Positions 1 to 9,300 of a DNA stretch of 64,000 bases are shown here, piece after piece. Within the stretch, counting starts at the first letter, position 1. The number at the start of each line of letters is the position of its first letter. The position numbers and the translations under genes were made by a program. Source of the DNA: Chloracidobacterium sp. (lineage in GTDB: Bacteria; Acidobacteriota; Blastocatellia; Pyrinomonadales; Pyrinomonadaceae); NCBI GenBank assembly GCA_016716305.1, contig JADJWP010000002.1, forward strand, positions 866,501-930,500. Reading direction: 5' to 3'. The notes under the pieces are model-generated. The model had not been told where the DNA came from. It did no database searches and saw nothing but the letters and a program-made list of their open reading frames with translations.

Positions 1-1538
1 ATCAGCAAAACAAGCAGCGGAAAGAGGAACGGAAACAGCTTGCGGAACAGGTCATTGAGCTAAACAAGACCGCGTTGGAGTTCTGGGAAAGCGAACTGCA
101 AGGCAAGAGCAAAAAGGCAAAAGATGCAAAAACATATCTGATCGATCGTGGCATTTCTGACGAGATCCAAAAGCAATTCCGTATAGGATTTTCGCCGGAT
201 TCGTGGGATTCGCTTCTTAATCATCTGAAAGAAAAAGGTGTAGACGAAAAGCTGATCGAACAGAGCGGGCTCGTTTCGGTAAATGAAGAGAAAGAAAGGG
301 TTTTCGACCGCTTTCGCGGGCGGATAATGTTCCCGGTTTTGGACGTCAACGGTAATCCGGTCGCCTTCGGTGCCCGTGCCATGGGCGACGACCAGCCGAA
401 ATATCTGAACTCACCGGAAACGCCGGCCTACGTAAAGGGCCAGCATCTATACGGCCTCTTCCAGTCAAAAGAAGCCATCCGTCAGAAGAAATTCGCGATC
501 CTCGTCGAAGGCTATCTCGACCTGGTCGCGTTGTACGAATTCGGCATCACAAATGTTGCCGCCAGCCTCGGAACTGCCTTCACGCCGGAGCAGTCCAAGC
601 TTCTCTCACGGTTTACGAAACGGGTCGTTATCAACTACGACGGCGATTCGGCCGGCATCAAAGCCGCAAAACGGGCCATCGAGCAACTTCTACCGCAGGA
701 TTTTGAGATAAAGGTACTTGTCCTGCCCGATGGCCAGGATCCCGACGACTTCGTTCGAGCGCACGGAACCGAGGGCTATAACGAAGCCCGCGGCAAGGCT
801 CAGCCATATTTGAACTTCGTCCTAAATGCGTCAATGTCCGGTCGCTCGTTCAGCAACGCGAAGCAAAAGGCCGAAGCGATCGAGGAAGTATTGCCGATCC
901 TCTCGGTGATCAAGAACCCGATACAGAAACGCGAGAGTTTCGACCAGACAATGACGCATTTTCGGATAGATGACGATTCGCTCAGACGAGACTTATGGCA
1001 CTCGGTAAAAAATGGCCACCAGACAGAACCTGAGGTACTGAAGCGGCAGGTACGGCGGTTTACACAGACCAAGGTAACGGTTGCCGAACAACATCTGCTC
1101 GAACTATTGATCAATGACCGCGAACTCCAGGCCGGGATTCTTCCGATGCTTGAGGCGACCGATTACGAACAACTCGCTACGGCACCGCTTTTTCGTGCTT
1201 TATATGATCTCTTGGAGAATGGCCTCGAGTTCACGCCGGAGAATATCGTCGGCTATATCGGTGACGACGAGTTCCTTCATGATTTTGTGCCGATACTCCT
1301 TATGACCGAACCGAAACGCCAACCCGGCGAGGTCATCGATGAGGTGTTCCATCATGCTGAGAACTGCGTTTTTACTCTGCGCTCGATGGCGATCTCAAAC
1401 CGCATTTTCGACATTTCTCAACAATTGCTGGCGGCCGAGCAGATCAGGGACTCACAAATGGTCAACGACCTTGTCCGGGAACAGATCGATCTCGCCAGAA
1501 TGAAGCACGATCTGGTTTCGAAAATCCGCCAAATCTGA
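1..1538 (+). CDS. dnaG: DNA primase DnaG, 5'-truncated by window edge
   Basis: Synthesises RNA primers for replication at the fork together with the DnaB helicase. The frame is already open at base 3, with no start codon that fits the family, so the N-terminal zinc-binding domain lies outside the window. Seen here are the polymerase-core segment (RFRGRIMFPV, then PKYLNSPET) and the Toprim metal-binding motifs VEGYLD near base 505, DGDSAG near 640 and DPDD near 740. A helical C-terminal region, the expected DnaB-binding part, ends at 1538. rpoD follows 120 bp downstream on the same strand, the classical dnaG-rpoD macromolecular-synthesis pairing. Identification is secure; only the 5' end is missing. 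Confidence 0.97.
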   Translation, partial: QQNKQRKEERKQLAEQVIELNKTALEFWESELQGKSKKAKDAKTYLIDRGISDEIQKQFRIGFSPDSWDSLLNHLKEKGVDEKLIEQSGLVSVNEEKERVFDRFRGRIMFPVLDVNGNPVAFGARAMGDDQPKYLNSPETPAYVKGQHLYGLFQSKEAIRQKKFAILVEGYLDLVALYEFGITNVAASLGTAFTPEQSKLLSRFTKRVVINYDGDSAGIKAAKRAIEQLLPQDFEIKVLVLPDGQDPDDFVRAHGTEGYNEARGKAQPYLNFVLNASMSGRSFSNAKQKAEAIEEVLPILSVIKNPIQKRESFDQTMTHFRIDDDSLRRDLWHSVKNGHQTEPEVLKRQVRRFTQTKVTVAEQHLLELLINDRELQAGILPMLEATDYEQLATAPLFRALYDLLENGLEFTPENIVGYIGDDEFLHDFVPILLMTEPKRQPGEVIDEVFHHAENCVFTLRSMAISNRIFDISQQLLAAEQIRDSQMVNDLVREQIDLARMKHDLVSKIRQI

Positions 1539-1658
1539 TATACTTTTCGTTTTAAACGCTCGCGCGGACTCCGAAACATTTGCGCCGCGCTGATCGTTTA
1601 AACAGTGGACCGGAAACCGCGATCTTAATAGCCGCTTTCTCCGGATCGTTTATTGAAT

Positions 1659-3386
1659 ATGCCCGACTACGACGAAAAAGAAGATCTGATGGACCGGCTT
1701 TTGGCCCTCGGAAAACGAAAGAAATTCTTGAGCCTCGATGAGCTTCACCGAGAGATCCCTGACAATATGATGTCCGCGGACGACATCGAAGACGTCCTTG
1801 ACCGGCTCGAAGGTGCCAATATCTCTGTCGCTGAAACCGACGCGCAGTTGCTTGAAAAGGCGTCATCTATGGCCCTTGACGATGACGAGGAAGAGACCGT
1901 CGACGAAGAGGACCTCGACCTCGACCTTTCTGCCGGTGCGTTGGACAAATCGAATGATCCGGTTCGGCTATATCTCCGTGAAATGGGAATCGTGCCTCTT
2001 CTCACACGTGAGGGCGAAGTAACGATCGCCAAGCGTATCGAACGTGGACAGATAAAAACGCAGAAGGCGATATCCCGTTCACCGATCGCCGTCGAACGTC
2101 TGATCAAGATCGGCGAGGACCTCGGAAAAGGCAAGGCTAGCATTCGCGAGACCGTCACGTTCTCTGAGCAGGCCGAGATTTCGTTGGAAGAAGATAAGGC
2201 GGAGGAGTACCTTCGTTGGACACTCGAGGGCATCGAGAATATTCGAAAAAACTACCAGGTCGCTCTTAAGAGCTGGGTCGCATTGCGAAAAGAGCAAGCG
2301 GCTTCAAAAGGCAAGAAATCGAAAAAACTGATGCGGCTAAAGCGGCAGACCGCACGCCTCAGGCTCGAGATCGCGCAGGAAATAAAAAACCTTAACCTTA
2401 CCGAGCATTCGATGCAGGTGTTGATCTCGGCGATCCGCAAGGTCGTTGAAGAGATTCGCAAGAACGAACGCAACAATCGGAAGGCCGAAGAAAGGCTCGA
2501 GAAAAAGCCGCCGGCTGCCGAAAAGAAGCAACTCAATGCCAAGATCGCCGAAGGCAAAGCGGCTCTTTCGGAGATCGAAGAGAAGTATTATCTCCCGACG
2601 ATCGAGATAAAGCGTGCATATCAAACGATCAGTGTCGGCGAATATGAGACGAACCAGGCCAAGCGCGAGTTGGTCGAAGCCAACCTCCGTCTTGTAGTAT
2701 CGATCGCAAAGAAATATACCAACCGCGGATTGCAGTTCCTTGATCTTATTCAGGAGGGCAACATCGGGTTGATGAAGGCCGTCGATAAATTTGAATGGCG
2801 TCGCGGATACAAGTTTTCTACCTACGCCACGTGGTGGATCCGGCAGGCGATCACCCGTGCTATCGCAGATCAGGCCCGCACCATTCGAATTCCGGTTCAC
2901 ATGATCGAGACGATCAACAAGCTGATCCGCACGTCGCGGCTGCTTGTTCAGGAACTTGGCCGTGAACCATCGAGCGAAGAGATCGCAAAGCGGATGGATA
3001 TTCCGGTCTCGAAGGTGCGGAAGGTTTTGAAGATCGCGCAGGAACCGATCTCACTTGAAACGCCGATCGGCGAAGAGGAAGATTCACATCTCGGTGATTT
3101 CATCGAGGACCGCTCGATCCTGAATCCTGCCGAATCAGTGACGTTCTCGAACCTCCGCGAGATAACCGATGAAGTGCTTGCGACCCTCACGCCGCGTGAG
3201 GAAAAAGTGATAAAAATGCGCTTTGGCCTAGGCAACACCGGCAGCGAGCATACGCTAGAAGAAGTCGGCCAGCACTTCGCCGTCACCCGCGAACGCATAC
3301 GGCAGATCGAAGCGAAAGCTCTAAGAAAGTTGCGTCACCCATCGCGTTCTCGCCGTTTGAAAGCGTTTCTCGAAGGTAAGCAGTGA
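1659..3386 (+). CDS. rpoD: RNA polymerase primary sigma factor RpoD (sigma-70)
   Basis: Housekeeping sigma factor that directs RNA polymerase to -35/-10 promoters. About 575 residues. An N-terminal region 1.1-like segment and an acidic stretch are followed by region 1.2 (DPVRLYLREMG near residue 100), a charged helical non-conserved region, and region 2 (ANLRLVVSIAKKY, GNIGLMKAVDKFEW, then the -10-recognising YATWWIRQAI). Region 3 and the region 4.2 helix-turn-helix (TLEEVGQHFAVTRERIRQIE) complete it. An in-frame TTG lies two codons upstream; I prefer the ATG at 1659. It sits directly after dnaG and is followed by a stem-loop terminator. Confidence 0.97.
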   Translation: MPDYDEKEDLMDRLLALGKRKKFLSLDELHREIPDNMMSADDIEDVLDRLEGANISVAETDAQLLEKASSMALDDDEEETVDEEDLDLDLSAGALDKSNDPVRLYLREMGIVPLLTREGEVTIAKRIERGQIKTQKAISRSPIAVERLIKIGEDLGKGKASIRETVTFSEQAEISLEEDKAEEYLRWTLEGIENIRKNYQVALKSWVALRKEQAASKGKKSKKLMRLKRQTARLRLEIAQEIKNLNLTEHSMQVLISAIRKVVEEIRKNERNNRKAEERLEKKPPAAEKKQLNAKIAEGKAALSEIEEKYYLPTIEIKRAYQTISVGEYETNQAKRELVEANLRLVVSIAKKYTNRGLQFLDLIQEGNIGLMKAVDKFEWRRGYKFSTYATWWIRQAITRAIADQARTIRIPVHMIETINKLIRTSRLLVQELGREPSSEEIAKRMDIPVSKVRKVLKIAQEPISLETPIGEEEDSHLGDFIEDRSILNPAESVTFSNLREITDEVLATLTPREEKVIKMRFGLGNTGSEHTLEEVGQHFAVTRERIRQIEAKALRKLRHPSRSRRLKAFLEGKQ

Positions 3387-3424
3387 ACCCATCCTCGGGT
3401 GCTTGAGATTCTGTAAATCCAGAT

Positions 3425-3462
3425 GCGGCCTCGTTTATGAAACCAGGCCGCTCTTATTATTT
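3425..3462 (+). terminator. Rho-independent terminator after rpoD
   Basis: Stem GCGGCCT (3425-3431) pairs with AGGCCGC (3445-3451), and an inner GTTT/AAAC pairing is separated by one C-C mismatch. The T-rich tract TCTTATTATTT follows on the plus strand. It overlaps the last bases of the convergent cca gene and is oriented to end rpoD transcription. Confidence 0.75.
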
Positions 3463-4848
3463 GCCGATCAGCACTCTCGCCCGAGCGACAGATTGATCAA
3501 GGTCAACCACGGTTCCGTCCAACTGCATCTCATAGACCGCATCGAGGATCTGTTTGAAATGCGGCCCTGGCTTGAGCCCGATCTCGATCAAGTGTCTTCC
3601 CATCAAAATCGGATCGGGCGCTTTTTTCTCGATCTGCAATTCACGAACCTTTTCGATGAACCATTCCTGTGCTTCCGAACCGAATATCATTTTACTGCGG
3701 TCGCCGTCGGGGTAACGCCCGAGGCTGTCGGCTTTTGCTACGCGGTAGAGCAGGTCGGGTTCGACCTTGCGGGCGAGGCGACGAAATGCGCCGTCGCCGA
3801 CCGGATTCCCTTTCTGCTCAGACTTGTAGAATTCGCCCGGCTTGAGATGATATCGAACGAGCTGGATAACCTGACCGCGCACGTCGAAACCGAGCAGCGT
3901 ATAAATTCCGAGCCGGTCGAGAAAAGCGATCGTCGGTTCGACACCTGCCTCGTCATGTCCGCGCGACCGGATCCGTCCATCAACAAATTTGGTTGTTGGC
4001 GGCTTGCCGAGATCGTGGCACAAAGCCCCCAGCATTACGGCAACCTGCCTCTCGTAAGGCAGATCGTCGATCAGTTTCCGCGCTTCGTCAACCACCATCA
4101 ATGTATGAACGTCTACGTTGCCTTCCGGGTGCCAATCAGGTTCCTGCGGCACCCCGACAAGTGCGGCAAGCTCCGGAAAAAGCTGTTCTACCACGCCTAG
4201 CTCGTAAAACCATCGCAGCCCGATCGATGGCCGCATCGCTCTCAAGGCGAGCTTTTCGAGCTCACCCCAAACCCGTTCCTTTGGCAGGTCAGTCACATCG
4301 ATACCCTTACAGATCGCAATTGTCTCGGGCGCGATGTCAAATTCGAGCCGCGCCGCAAACTGAGCAGCTCGTAATACTCGCAGGGAATCGTCGGCAAAGG
4401 TTAGGTTGGAAACGTGCCGCAGGAGCTTCTTTTCGATGTCCGCTCGCCCGGAAAACGGGTCGACGACCTCGTCCGTCAGCGGATCTTTCAAGATCGCATT
4501 TATCGTGAAATCACGACGCGAACACGCCTCCTCGAACGACATGCCCCTGTCGCCCTCGATCACAAAACCCCGATGCCCGTGGCCGGTTTTGCGTTCACGT
4601 CTCGGCAGCGAAACGTCGAGATCTCGGCCAACTCTGTAAACCGCAAACGCCTCGCCGACCGCCTGAACATCGCCGAATCGATCAAGCAATGCTCGCAGCT
4701 CGTTCGACTCAACACCGTATACTTCCAGGTCCCAATCGGTCGGTTCGAAACCCATCAGTTCATCCCGAACGCATCCACCAACGAGCATCGCGCGGCCGCC
4801 TCGACCGCGGATCGTTTCCGATAGTTGGATAACTCTTTCCGGCAGCAT
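3457..4848 (-). CDS. cca: CCA tRNA nucleotidyltransferase with HD domain
   Basis: Class II nucleotidyltransferase of the tRNA CCA-adding / poly(A) polymerase family; adds or repairs the 3' CCA end of tRNAs. About 463 residues. The N-terminal head shows GGCVRD and the metal-binding DWD (near residues 23-41), then RRDFTINA near residue 110, the usual motif order. An HD metal-dependent phosphohydrolase domain follows, with ALCHDLGKP near residue 275, as in CCA enzymes that also carry phosphatase activity. Without activity data a specialised A-adding or C-adding enzyme cannot be excluded. It converges with rpoD and lies 13 bp downstream of the formiminotransferase gene, so the two may be co-transcribed. 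Confidence 0.92.
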   Translation of the reverse strand: MLPERVIQLSETIRGRGGRAMLVGGCVRDELMGFEPTDWDLEVYGVESNELRALLDRFGDVQAVGEAFAVYRVGRDLDVSLPRRERKTGHGHRGFVIEGDRGMSFEEACSRRDFTINAILKDPLTDEVVDPFSGRADIEKKLLRHVSNLTFADDSLRVLRAAQFAARLEFDIAPETIAICKGIDVTDLPKERVWGELEKLALRAMRPSIGLRWFYELGVVEQLFPELAALVGVPQEPDWHPEGNVDVHTLMVVDEARKLIDDLPYERQVAVMLGALCHDLGKPPTTKFVDGRIRSRGHDEAGVEPTIAFLDRLGIYTLLGFDVRGQVIQLVRYHLKPGEFYKSEQKGNPVGDGAFRRLARKVEPDLLYRVAKADSLGRYPDGDRSKMIFGSEAQEWFIEKVRELQIEKKAPDPILMGRHLIEIGLKPGPHFKQILDAVYEMQLDGTVVDLDQSVARARVLIGK

Positions 4849-4861
4849 TCCTTAGATACTC

Positions 4862-6562
4862 TTATTGACCGATCTTCTGGTTGACGATTTTCAGTATTTC
4901 AGCCTCCCGCTCGATAGCTCCGCGTTCGATCTCCGCACCGCGCTTTAGGAGGTCGTCGGCAAATTCTCGGTCTTTCAGGCCAGCAGCGTTGATCTTGACG
5001 TTCAGATAAGCACCGATCACGGCCGAGCGGGCACACAATGCTCCGACGCCGGCATCGGAAACGGAGTTTGGGTTACCGTGTTCCGCCATAGCCCTTATGA
5101 CCTCAAAGGCATCGAATGACCGCTGCATCGTTCGGAATGGCACCTCGGCAGCGTAACGGGTTGCCGCCTGAATCGCGGTGGACCTCGCGGCCTTTTCATC
5201 GTCGCTTCCTTTCGACATTCCAAAGGCGTCCATAACTCGATTGAACGATTCCGTATCCTCATCTACGAGCCGAAGAAGGTCGTCTTTTATCTCCTGGCCC
5301 CTCACGGCCCAATCGGAAAACTCATCCCACCGATCGTCCCAACCGGCCTTGTGTGAAGAAAGGTTGGCAACCATGGTCGCAAGCGCCGCTCCGAGTGTCC
5401 CGAGATAGGCTGAGATCGAGCCGCCGCCTGGTGCGGGCGATTCCGAAGCCGTCTCGTCGGCAAACTCGCGGCAGGTCATGTCGATAAGTCTGTTCATTTT
5501 TGCTTCTTCGTCGATCACATACTCGATGATCTTCTCTTTCGGGTCCCACGGCTTCAAGTCGTCAAGCCCCATCGACCGTATCGCGATCTTCACCTTTTCG
5601 GCCTCCGTGACACCTAACGAACGGCTCTGTTTTCGCAAATAATGTTCGCCTGCGTCGATGATCGCCTTTTTCGGTACAAGCCCGACGATCTCGAGCCCGG
5701 TGACGCGAATGCCCCGCAACTGCGCTTTCTCCGACACTTCGTCGAACGCGACATGGAGCGGCGTCTGCGAAAGATTCGTGATGTTCATCGACACCTGAGC
5801 GACGCCGTATTCGTCGATAAACCAGCCGACAGCTTTCGTCCCCGGAAGCGTTCCCGGGATCATCACCGGCTCACCATTTTCATCTAAGACCGGCGTGCCC
5901 GTTATCGGATTCCCTTCACGCATCGGTCTTCCCTTTTCGCGGACATCGAACGCGATCGCATTCGCACGTCGGGTCGAGGTGGTATTGAGATTGAAGTTCA
6001 CCGCGATCAGAAAATCCCTTGCACCGACCGCGGTCGCACCTGAGCGGGCGACGCTCTCGGTAAACTCCGTCGGACCGAAATCGGGCTTCCAATCCGACGA
6101 AGCTAACCGGTCTTTCAGGCCTTCATATTCGCCTTCACGGCAGTTCGCGAGATTGCGCCGGACCGCGGAAGTCGCCGCATTCTCGTAGAGGAAAATCGGG
6201 ATGCCGAGATCATTGCCGATCCGCTCACCGAGCTTGCGCGCGTACTCGGCCGTTTCTTCCATCGTGATCCCCGAGATCGGAACGAGCGGGCAGACATCTG
6301 TCGCACCGAACCGAGGATGGTCGCCTTTGTGGCAACGCATATCGATCAGTTCCTGTGCTTTCTTCACTGCTCGAAACGCCGCCTCGACCACCTCATCGGG
6401 CGTGCCAACGAACGTTACGACGGTCCGATTGGTCGTCGCACCCGGATCTACATCTAGAAGCCTTACGTTGTCAACCCGTTCGATCTCGTCGGTGATCTGT
6501 TTGATAACTTCCATGTCGCGGCCTTCACTAAAATTCGGCACGCATTCGATGAGTTTTTTCAT
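4862..6562 (-). CDS. ftcD: Glutamate formimidoyltransferase / formimidoyltetrahydrofolate cyclodeaminase fusion
   Basis: Bifunctional enzyme of histidine degradation. The N-terminal part transfers the formimino group from N-formimino-glutamate to tetrahydrofolate; the C-terminal part releases ammonia to give methenyl-THF. About 566 residues. The start has the family signature LIECVPNFSEGRD, and the transferase domains fill roughly residues 1-330. The cyclodeaminase domain begins near residue 350 with the glycine-rich SPAPGGGSISAYLG. An in-frame TTG lies two codons upstream of the chosen ATG at 6562. Many bacteria keep the two activities as separate genes; here they are fused as in animals and some Acidobacteriota. 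No other hut gene is in the window. Confidence 0.93.
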   Translation of the reverse strand: MKKLIECVPNFSEGRDMEVIKQITDEIERVDNVRLLDVDPGATTNRTVVTFVGTPDEVVEAAFRAVKKAQELIDMRCHKGDHPRFGATDVCPLVPISGITMEETAEYARKLGERIGNDLGIPIFLYENAATSAVRRNLANCREGEYEGLKDRLASSDWKPDFGPTEFTESVARSGATAVGARDFLIAVNFNLNTTSTRRANAIAFDVREKGRPMREGNPITGTPVLDENGEPVMIPGTLPGTKAVGWFIDEYGVAQVSMNITNLSQTPLHVAFDEVSEKAQLRGIRVTGLEIVGLVPKKAIIDAGEHYLRKQSRSLGVTEAEKVKIAIRSMGLDDLKPWDPKEKIIEYVIDEEAKMNRLIDMTCREFADETASESPAPGGGSISAYLGTLGAALATMVANLSSHKAGWDDRWDEFSDWAVRGQEIKDDLLRLVDEDTESFNRVMDAFGMSKGSDDEKAARSTAIQAATRYAAEVPFRTMQRSFDAFEVIRAMAEHGNPNSVSDAGVGALCARSAVIGAYLNVKINAAGLKDREFADDLLKRGAEIERGAIEREAEILKIVNQKIGQ

Positions 6563-6816
6563 AAACAATGGTCCTGACTTAGAATGCTAAGATCGTTGAC
6601 ACAATGTGTAAAGCTCTTCAACCGCATCCCGGAAAGAACTTTCTTTGAGATCTTTCGAAGAGTCCCCCGAATATCGCTTGTCAGGTCCCCCAGAAACGGC
6701 ACAAAGATGTAGGGATGAGATCGTAAATTGATCGTATTTTCTGAACCATTCACGATCCTCATTGAAAACTTGCGGCACGCGGTATATTCTCCTATAGTCT
6801 GCGACAATGAAAATGG

Positions 6817-7188
6817 TTGGGGTACACTGTAAAGGACGATTGGAAAAGATTGATAACGAGCGAGTTTATTTATTCGAGCCCACGCATGCTTGGAATTTTG
6901 TTCGCCGTAATCATCAGCGTTTTCGCTTTTGACGTGTTCAGTGCGGGATATGGCGTCCTCGAGACGATTTTCGCCTTGTTGATCCATCTTATCCCTACGA
7001 TCGCGATCATATTCGCACTCGTGATCGTGTTGCGGCGGGTTCGGTTTGGATCCGTTATTTTCATTTCATTCGCGATACTATTTTTGGCAATGAGCAGAGG
7101 TGACGGATGGGTAAGTTGACGCCCGCTTTTCATATTCGGGTTGCTTTTTCTTATCAGTCATTCATACAGAACAAACGTGGAAGCATAA
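6817..7188 (+). CDS. Small hydrophobic membrane protein with in-frame TGA (possible pseudogene)
   Basis: The first open part (6817-7119, about 100 residues, TTG start) encodes a membrane protein with hydrophobic segments around residues 25-45, 50-68 and 75-90, resembling a small uncharacterised family with a 'FALDVF..GYG..ETI.ALLIHLIPT' core. The TGA at 7117-7119 is followed in the same frame by 22 codons to TAA at 7186; the first of these encode another hydrophobic segment (RPLFIFGLLFLISHSYR), where such proteins usually end. This suggests a nonsense mutation in a longer gene, or readthrough. The lack of an ATG start in this frame also hints at decay. I see no convincing SECIS-like hairpin after this TGA. 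Confidence 0.5.
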
Positions 7189-7229
7189 TAGTAGCCGGCC
7201 AAAATCGCTTCTAGCCGACATGCACCGAC

Positions 7230-7499
7230 ATGCTCTCGATCTTTATTGCATATCCTGAACTCGCTCTCATCCCGGCGTTTGCATTGTTTGGTCTGTACGC
7301 GTGGCGCCGATCGCGTGCGGCTCTGCTGGTGACAGTGATTTGGTTGCTTTACGCAGTCTATGAATATCTCATGCGAGAACGAGTGCTTTGTTCGGGCGAA
7401 TGCAACATTCGCATAGATCTTTTCCTGCTCTATCCTGCACTACTTTTCGCGACGATCTCTGCGATAATGCGATCCTTCTTGCGATCGCGGCAGCCCTAA
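7230..7499 (+). CDS. Small uncharacterised membrane protein
   Basis: About 89 residues with three predicted membrane segments (residues 3-25, 32-47 and 63-82) and an extramembrane piece holding the conserved-looking CSGECNIRIDL, with two cysteines. It starts at ATG 7230 and ends with an Arg-rich tail. It follows the previous small membrane gene in the same direction. I recognise this type from other bacteria as an unannotated membrane protein but cannot assign a function. Real coding is supported by the membrane-protein pattern and a well-formed conserved core; no strong ribosome binding site is visible. Confidence 0.6.
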   Translation: MLSIFIAYPELALIPAFALFGLYAWRRSRAALLVTVIWLLYAVYEYLMRERVLCSGECNIRIDLFLLYPALLFATISAIMRSFLRSRQP

Positions 7500-7555
7500 T
7501 ACATAGCAGATTCGAACCTGCGAAGTTCGTCGAACAATTCGACACGTACAGCAAA

Positions 7556-8941
7556 CTACAATCGTTCTTTAAGGTAATCCGTTAGTCGATCCATCGGAAC
7601 CCGCTCCTGTTCCCAGGTGTCGCGGTCGCGGACGGTAACGGCTCCATCTTCAAGCGATTCGTGGTCGACGGTCACGCAGAACGGCGTGCCGATCTCGTCC
7701 TGGCGGGCGTACAGTTTGCCAATGCCGCCGGTATCGTCGTAAACGGCCCGCATCGAAGGCTGCAGATCTTTCTTCAGACGCTTTGCCATTTCAACGATCT
7801 CGGGCTTGTTTTTTGCTAGCGGCAGGACGGCGACCTTGATCGGCGCCATCTCGGGTGTCAATTTTAGGATCACGCGGGTCTCGCCCTTCTCATTCGTCCG
7901 TTCGGTGTAGGCGTCCATTAACACCGCAAGAAGCGTGCGGTTTACGCCGATCGATGGCTCGATGATGTACGGATAGAACCGCTGGTTAGTCGCGGTGTCG
8001 AAATACGAAAGGTCCTCGGTCGAATCGGGATTGATGCGCTTACCCTCTGCATCTTCCGGCTTCTTCGAATGCACGCGAAGGTCGAAATCCGTCCGGTTCG
8101 CGATTCCCATCAGCTCATCGAATTGCTTTGCCTCGTCTTCGCGTTCCGGGAAATACCGGTAAAGGATATCGACCGTCCGCTCGGAATAGTGAGCAAGCTC
8201 GTCCTTAGTTTGCTCGTAATCCTTCAGGTTCGCATCCGAGATCCCGATCGAATTTATCCACTCGTGAAAACCGTCGATCCACTCCTGATGCGCGCGGCCC
8301 GCATCGGCAGGATCGACAAAATACTCGATCTCCATCTGCTCGAACTCGCGCGTCCGGAAGATGAAATTCCCCGGCGTCACCTCATTTCGAAACGCCTTGC
8401 CGATCTGTGCGATCCCGAACGGTAGCTTTCGACGCGAAGTATCCAGCACGTTCTTGAAGTTGATAAATATCCCTTGGGCGGTTTCGGGCCTTAAATAAGC
8501 CAGTGCCATCGGATCATCATCACTTGATACGGCCCCGATGGTCGTTCTGAACATCAAGTTGAACGGCCGCGGTTCCGTAAGGTTGGTCGAACCACAGTTC
8601 GAACACACATTTTTGCCGTCGGTGTCCTGATCGAGCTTGTCCTGACGGAGGCGCGCATTGCAATCACGGCAGTCCACCAACGGATCGGAAAACGTCGCTT
8701 CGTGTCCCGAATATTTCCATACGTTTCGGTTCAGGACTATCGAAGAATCTAGACCTTCGATGTCGTCTCGTTCGTAAACTACCCAATTCCACCAGCTTCG
8801 CTTTATATTGTTGACCAACTCAACGCCAAGCGGCCCGTAATCCCACGACGAGCCGAGACCGCCGTAGATGTCGGAGGCTGGATACACGAAACCTCTTCGC
8901 TTAGAGAGTGATACGATAGTGTCGATATTGGGTGCAGACAT
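7556..8941 (-). CDS. glyS: Glycyl-tRNA synthetase, alpha2 (dimeric) type
   Basis: Class II aminoacyl-tRNA synthetase that charges tRNA-Gly. About 461 residues, the length of the alpha2 enzyme found in Gram-positives, Thermus and eukaryotes rather than the two-subunit GlyQ/GlyS form. It starts with the family motif GFVYPASDIYGGLGSSWDYG, has a zinc-type CRDC...CSNC insertion near residues 97-118, then motif 2 (MFRTTIG and YLRPETAQG). The C-terminal anticodon-binding domain includes ARQDEIGTPFCVTVD. It stands alone, between plus-strand small genes. The gene symbol follows usual practice for the single-chain enzyme (also called glyQS). Confidence 0.95.
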   Translation of the reverse strand: MSAPNIDTIVSLSKRRGFVYPASDIYGGLGSSWDYGPLGVELVNNIKRSWWNWVVYERDDIEGLDSSIVLNRNVWKYSGHEATFSDPLVDCRDCNARLRQDKLDQDTDGKNVCSNCGSTNLTEPRPFNLMFRTTIGAVSSDDDPMALAYLRPETAQGIFINFKNVLDTSRRKLPFGIAQIGKAFRNEVTPGNFIFRTREFEQMEIEYFVDPADAGRAHQEWIDGFHEWINSIGISDANLKDYEQTKDELAHYSERTVDILYRYFPEREDEAKQFDELMGIANRTDFDLRVHSKKPEDAEGKRINPDSTEDLSYFDTATNQRFYPYIIEPSIGVNRTLLAVLMDAYTERTNEKGETRVILKLTPEMAPIKVAVLPLAKNKPEIVEMAKRLKKDLQPSMRAVYDDTGGIGKLYARQDEIGTPFCVTVDHESLEDGAVTVRDRDTWEQERVPMDRLTDYLKERL

Positions 8942-9018
8942 AATTGATATCGATCCGACGTTGTAAGACAGAGAGCTTACACCGAAACGCTACTATACAA
9001 AAACCGGAGGAAAGCCAT

Positions 9019-9252
9019 ATGTCCATGAGTTGGATTCAACGCTTCTTTGTGTTCATTTTTCCAAGGTCCTGGGCCGAGAGCATGGAAGCAGACTCCCGTA
9101 CGTGGATGTTGAAATGCCCGGGGTGCGGCTTCGAGCGCTCTTTTTGGGACTTGGGCGGCATACGATGGAAAGCGTACGGCAATCAGAGAAATTACATGAA
9201 ATGCACAGGCTGCGGCAAGCGTTTGTGGCACCAAGCCTATAAGAAAAGCTAA
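9019..9252 (+). CDS. Small zinc-ribbon-like protein
   Basis: A 77-residue protein preceded by a good ribosome binding site (CGGAGGAAAG, 5 nt before the ATG at 9019). An upstream in-frame ATG at 8944 lacks such a site. It has an aromatic N-terminus (MSWIQRFFVFIFPRSW) and two CxxC pairs, CPGCGF near residue 33 and CTGCGK near residue 61, arranged like a zinc ribbon. It also has several tryptophans. No known domain name fits. A structural zinc site is inferred from the paired CxxC motifs; function unknown. Confidence 0.7.
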   Translation: MSMSWIQRFFVFIFPRSWAESMEADSRTWMLKCPGCGFERSFWDLGGIRWKAYGNQRNYMKCTGCGKRLWHQAYKKS

Positions 9253-9300
9253 AGGCGAAACCGCAGCTCCGCCTCAAGTGATCGGAATCTGATAGAAGCC

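Noticed and set aside
3403..4200. 265-residue open frame opposite cca
   Set aside because: Antisense shadow of the conserved cca gene, without domain features.
6559..6987. 142-residue minus-strand frame between ftcD and the small membrane gene
   Set aside because: Overlaps a better-supported membrane protein gene on the other strand and has no recognisable features.
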